Source: Candidatus Nanohalarchaeota archaeon (GTDB lineage: Archaea; EX4484-52; B79-G9). Taken from it: a DNA stretch of 5,999 nucleotides. Under the pieces are notes generated by a model. The model worked only from the letters and a program-made list of their open reading frames with translations. It searched no databases and was not told the DNA's origin. Position 1 is the first letter of the stretch; each line of letters starts with the position of its first letter. Positions 3,852 through 5,999 of the stretch are shown here, piece by piece. Made by a program: the position numbers and the translations under genes. The DNA lies in NCBI GenBank assembly GCA_003660865.1, contig QMVA01000097.1, forward strand, positions 1-5,999. The letters run 5' to 3'.

Positions 3852-4667
3852 TTATCTGAAGATGTCTTTTAGTATTTTGATGCTTGTTGTGGCATCTTCT
3901 ATTGAGAATGCCTCAAGGATTACGGGGCCGCTGTATCTGAGCTTTTTTAGGGCTTTTTGTGTTTCTTTGAAGTCTATATCGCCTTTGCCTATTGGCAGGT
4001 GCATGTCCTGCTTGTTTTTTTGGCCGTCTATGGCATGGACTTCTTTTATTTTTTTTGAGAGTTTGGTTATGAATTCGGTTTGTGTGTAGCCGGCGCAGTT
4101 TGCGTGGGCTGTGTCGAAGCAGTAGTTGTTGTTTTCGATCATCAGGAGGAGTTCGGGGGTGCTGAATAGTTCGCTCTGGTACGGGAGGTTTTCTACGAGG
4201 AGGTTTACGCCTAAATCTTTTGCGTTTAGTTCGTCCAGTGATATGAGCAGGTTTTCTATTATGCGCTCAGGGAAGAACATGTCGAGTCCCATGGGTCTGT
4301 ATGGGTGGAGGATTATGTTTTCTATGTTCATGGTTTGTGCGAAGGAGATGTGTTCTTTTATTGTTTTTACTGAGAGTTTTCTCCAGTTTTCGTTTGTTGC
4401 GCCGAGGTTTACTTCGAATATCGGTGCGTGGTATGTGTATCTTAGGTTGTGGGTTGAGAGCATGTCTTTGAATTCTTTTAGGTTGATGTCTTTTATGCTG
4501 TGGGGGTCGAGGATTGATAGTTCAACGTATTTTAGTTTGTGCATTTCTGCAAAGTCTATTGCGGTCTGCTGGGTGAGGAATAGTTTTTCTTTTAGTGTGA
4601 GATAGTCCTGAGAGTAGATTTCGCCTGTTGAGATTGTTGTGCTGACACCGAGTTTCAATTGTATCAT
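3852..4667 (-). CDS. Endonuclease IV-like TIM-barrel metalloprotein (AP_endonuc_2 / xylose isomerase-like fold), 271 aa
   Basis: The fold family (PF01261) includes AP endonuclease IV and sugar-phosphate isomerases/epimerases. All nine residues that bind three zinc ions in E. coli endonuclease IV have counterparts in order: H80 (YHAPIFEVNLG), H121 (ILHPY), E159 (LVENLP), D185 and H188 (FDTAHANCAGY), H211 (VHAID), D221 and H223 (DMHLPIGKGDI), E252 (ILEAF). The length is close to Nfo (285 aa). Together these favour a DNA-repair nuclease acting at abasic sites over a sugar isomerase, but the surrounding sequence is divergent, so substrate is not settled. The start is the ATG at 4667, which overlaps the stop of the upstream gene as ATGA, indicating translational coupling. 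The frame is open further upstream, but only inside that gene. It is the second gene of a two-gene operon and converges with the membrane protein gene. Confidence 0.88.
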   Translation of the reverse strand: MIQLKLGVSTTISTGEIYSQDYLTLKEKLFLTQQTAIDFAEMHKLKYVELSILDPHSIKDINLKEFKDMLSTHNLRYTYHAPIFEVNLGATNENWRKLSVKTIKEHISFAQTMNIENIILHPYRPMGLDMFFPERIIENLLISLDELNAKDLGVNLLVENLPYQSELFSTPELLLMIENNNYCFDTAHANCAGYTQTEFITKLSKKIKEVHAIDGQKNKQDMHLPIGKGDIDFKETQKALKKLRYSGPVILEAFSIEDATTSIKILKDIFR

Positions 4668-5917
4668 CGTCCGATATAGTAGTTTGGTTTTTCTTCGATT
4701 ATTTCTGTGGTCTGTTTTTCGCCCAGTTTTGCATTTTTTAGTATGATTGGGATGTAGCATGAGTTTCTTGCAAGGTATGCGTCGCCGATTTTTTGTGTGA
4801 CTGTGACTTCACCATGCCAGTGGAGCCATGAGTCTTTTTTTTGTTCTTTGATTTTGTCGTAGAGTTGGTCGAGTTCGATTGACCAGTTTTTGATTTTCCA
4901 GGGGGGGATTTGTGCATGTCCTGCTTTTGTGAATGGTCTTTCGCTGTAGATATAGGTGTTGATTATGTCTGGTTTTACTTCTTTTATGAGGTCGATTGTT
5001 TTTCCGAAGTCTTCGTCTGTCTCTTCAGGGTAGCCAATCATCACGTCTGTTGATATTGTTATGTTTGGGTATTTTTTCCTGAATGATGAGATTATCACCT
5101 GGTATTCTTCTTTTGTGTAGTTTCTTTTCATGTTTTTTAGTATTTTGTTGGAGCCGGATTGCACGGGCAGGTCAAGGTATTGGTAGATTTTGGGGTGGTT
5201 GTATGCCAGTATGAGGTCATCGAGAATCGGGAGGATGTTTGCAGGGTTCATCTGTCCCAGGCGGATTTTGAAGTTGCCGGGTATGGATGATAGTTTTCTT
5301 ATGAGACTTGGGAGTTTCGTGCCCTTGTCGCGGCCGTATGATGCTATGTCTTGGGCTGTCAGCTGGATTTCTACGCAGTCGTCTTTTAGGGCGTTTTGTA
5401 CTTCTCTTATTATCTGTTCGGGTTCGTAGCTTATGAGGCTTCCTTTTGTTGTCCTGTCGACGCAGAAACTGCAGGTGTCGAGGCAGCCTTCTGCTATCTG
5501 GATTGTCGCTAGGTATGGGTATATTCTTTGGCGCGGCTGGTTTATCAAGAGTTCGGGTTTGTCTCGGATGCGGGTGACTTTGAAGTTGTTTTTGATTTTG
5601 TCTACTATGTCTTTGATGTGGGTGACTGAGTTTGTGCCCATAAGCGATGCTTTTTGGGATGTGGCTTGTATTTTTTCTTTCTGAATCTCTGTGAGGCAAC
5701 CACCGATGAGTATTTTTTTGTTGGTGTCGTTTAGTTCTTTGATGCGTGTGATTATTTTTTTTTCTGTTTTTGTCTCGAGTGCGCATGTGTTTAGGATGAT
5801 GAGTTCTGCGTTGTCTTTTGCGGTCAGTTTGTGACCTGCTTCTGTTAGGAGGGCTGCCATTATCTCTGTTGAGTACTGGTTGCTTTCGCATCCGTAGGTT
5901 TCGATGAAGATGTTCAT
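4664..5917 (-). CDS. Archaeal tRNA methylthiotransferase, MiaB/e-MtaB (CDKAL1-like) family, 417 aa
   Basis: This radical-SAM enzyme family adds a methylthio group to t6A at position 37 of ANN-decoding tRNAs, giving ms2t6A. The N-terminal UPF0004 domain has the three cysteines for the auxiliary [4Fe-4S] cluster: C10 (ETYGC), C45 (LNTCA) and C74 (GGCL). The radical-SAM core carries the CxxxCxxC motif at C145, C149 and C152 (EGCLDTCSFC), then TAQDIASYGRD, DLPVQSGSNKILKNMKR and STDVMIGYPEET, all typical. A C-terminal TRAM domain (about 355-417) binds tRNA. After the third cysteine the sequence is VDRTTKG where relatives usually end in RG, a mild oddity. I start at the ATG at 5917, which gives the family's usual MNIFIETYGC opening; a GTG at 5926 would add three residues. 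No Shine-Dalgarno sequence is evident. It is first in an operon with the TIM-barrel gene (ATGA overlap). Assignment to e-MtaB rather than bacterial MiaB rests on context and the EGCL form. Confidence 0.92.
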   Translation of the reverse strand: MNIFIETYGCESNQYSTEIMAALLTEAGHKLTAKDNAELIILNTCALETKTEKKIITRIKELNDTNKKILIGGCLTEIQKEKIQATSQKASLMGTNSVTHIKDIVDKIKNNFKVTRIRDKPELLINQPRQRIYPYLATIQIAEGCLDTCSFCVDRTTKGSLISYEPEQIIREVQNALKDDCVEIQLTAQDIASYGRDKGTKLPSLIRKLSSIPGNFKIRLGQMNPANILPILDDLILAYNHPKIYQYLDLPVQSGSNKILKNMKRNYTKEEYQVIISSFRKKYPNITISTDVMIGYPEETDEDFGKTIDLIKEVKPDIINTYIYSERPFTKAGHAQIPPWKIKNWSIELDQLYDKIKEQKKDSWLHWHGEVTVTQKIGDAYLARNSCYIPIILKNAKLGEKQTTEIIEEKPNYYIGR

Positions 5918-5950
5918 GTTGGTCACGGTTTTGCTATGTGTGTTTCTGTG

Positions 5951-5966
5951 TTCTATTATTATGTGG
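5951..5966 (-). promoter_or_regulatory. TATA-like box of the methylthiotransferase operon
   Basis: On the minus strand this reads CCACATAATAATAGAA. A start about 26 bases downstream falls near 5930, leaving a leader of a dozen bases or fewer, consistent with the missing Shine-Dalgarno sequence. A second candidate, TATAAA, sits at the right edge (5999-5994). Confidence 0.3.
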
Positions 5967-5999
5967 TGTGTTGGTGTATTTGTGTGTTTATTGTTTATA

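Noticed and set aside
4668..4760. Upstream extension of the TIM-barrel gene to an ATG at 4760
   Set aside because: The extra 31 residues overlap the methylthiotransferase TRAM domain and are basic and unlike the family; the ATGA overlap at 4667-4664 gives a natural start.
3811..5684. Plus-strand frames opposite the TIM-barrel and methylthiotransferase genes (3811-4089, 4126-4605, 5190-5429, 5433-5684)
   Set aside because: They are antisense to two genes with intact family motifs; their Phe/Ser/Cys-rich products reflect the T-rich plus strand.

Overview
The window looks like a piece of an archaeal chromosome. The main evidence is a full-length GatE, the archaea-only subunit of the GatDE Glu-tRNA(Gln) amidotransferase. 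It is supported by an archaeal-type (e-MtaB/CDKAL1-like) tRNA methylthiotransferase, TATA-box-like sequences at plausible distances from gene starts, and oligo-T runs after plus-strand genes. The lineage cannot be fixed from this window. Moderate GC, very compact genes and weak Shine-Dalgarno signals would fit several euryarchaeal or DPANN groups.

Layout. (1) 1-735: the left edge carries the start of a minus-strand gene whose N-terminus resembles IS4/IS701-type transposases. It diverges from a 90-codon gene of unknown function (149-421). A gene-free stretch follows (422-735) with overlapping inverted repeats at 588-690 and the promoter of gatE. (2) 736-2577: gatE. (3) 2578-2919: an AT-rich gap holding a 214-bp segment bounded by perfect 12-bp terminal inverted repeats, probably a small non-autonomous mobile element. 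(4) 2920-3117: a 65-aa XRE-type helix-turn-helix regulator. (5) 3118-3493: a gene-free stretch with a TATA box, a run of consecutive hairpins, a repeated 26-mer centred on a 10-bp palindrome, and T-runs. It is a candidate non-coding RNA gene or a long regulatory leader. (6) 3503-3814: a small membrane protein with an internal duplication. (7) 3852-5917, minus strand: a two-gene operon encoding the tRNA methylthiotransferase and, joined by an ATGA stop/start overlap, an endonuclease-IV-like TIM-barrel protein that keeps all nine metal ligands of that family.

Working together: the clear functions concern translation fidelity (Gln-tRNA(Gln) formation; tRNA position-37 thiomethylation) and possibly DNA base-excision repair. 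The plus strand is rich in G and T across most of the window, whichever strand the gene lies on. The exceptions are the 1-720 region and the 2640-2890 segment, the same two places that carry mobile-element signs. No complete new defence or mobile system is visible. The most open items are the structured segments at 588-690 and 3181-3371 and the small TIR-bounded element.
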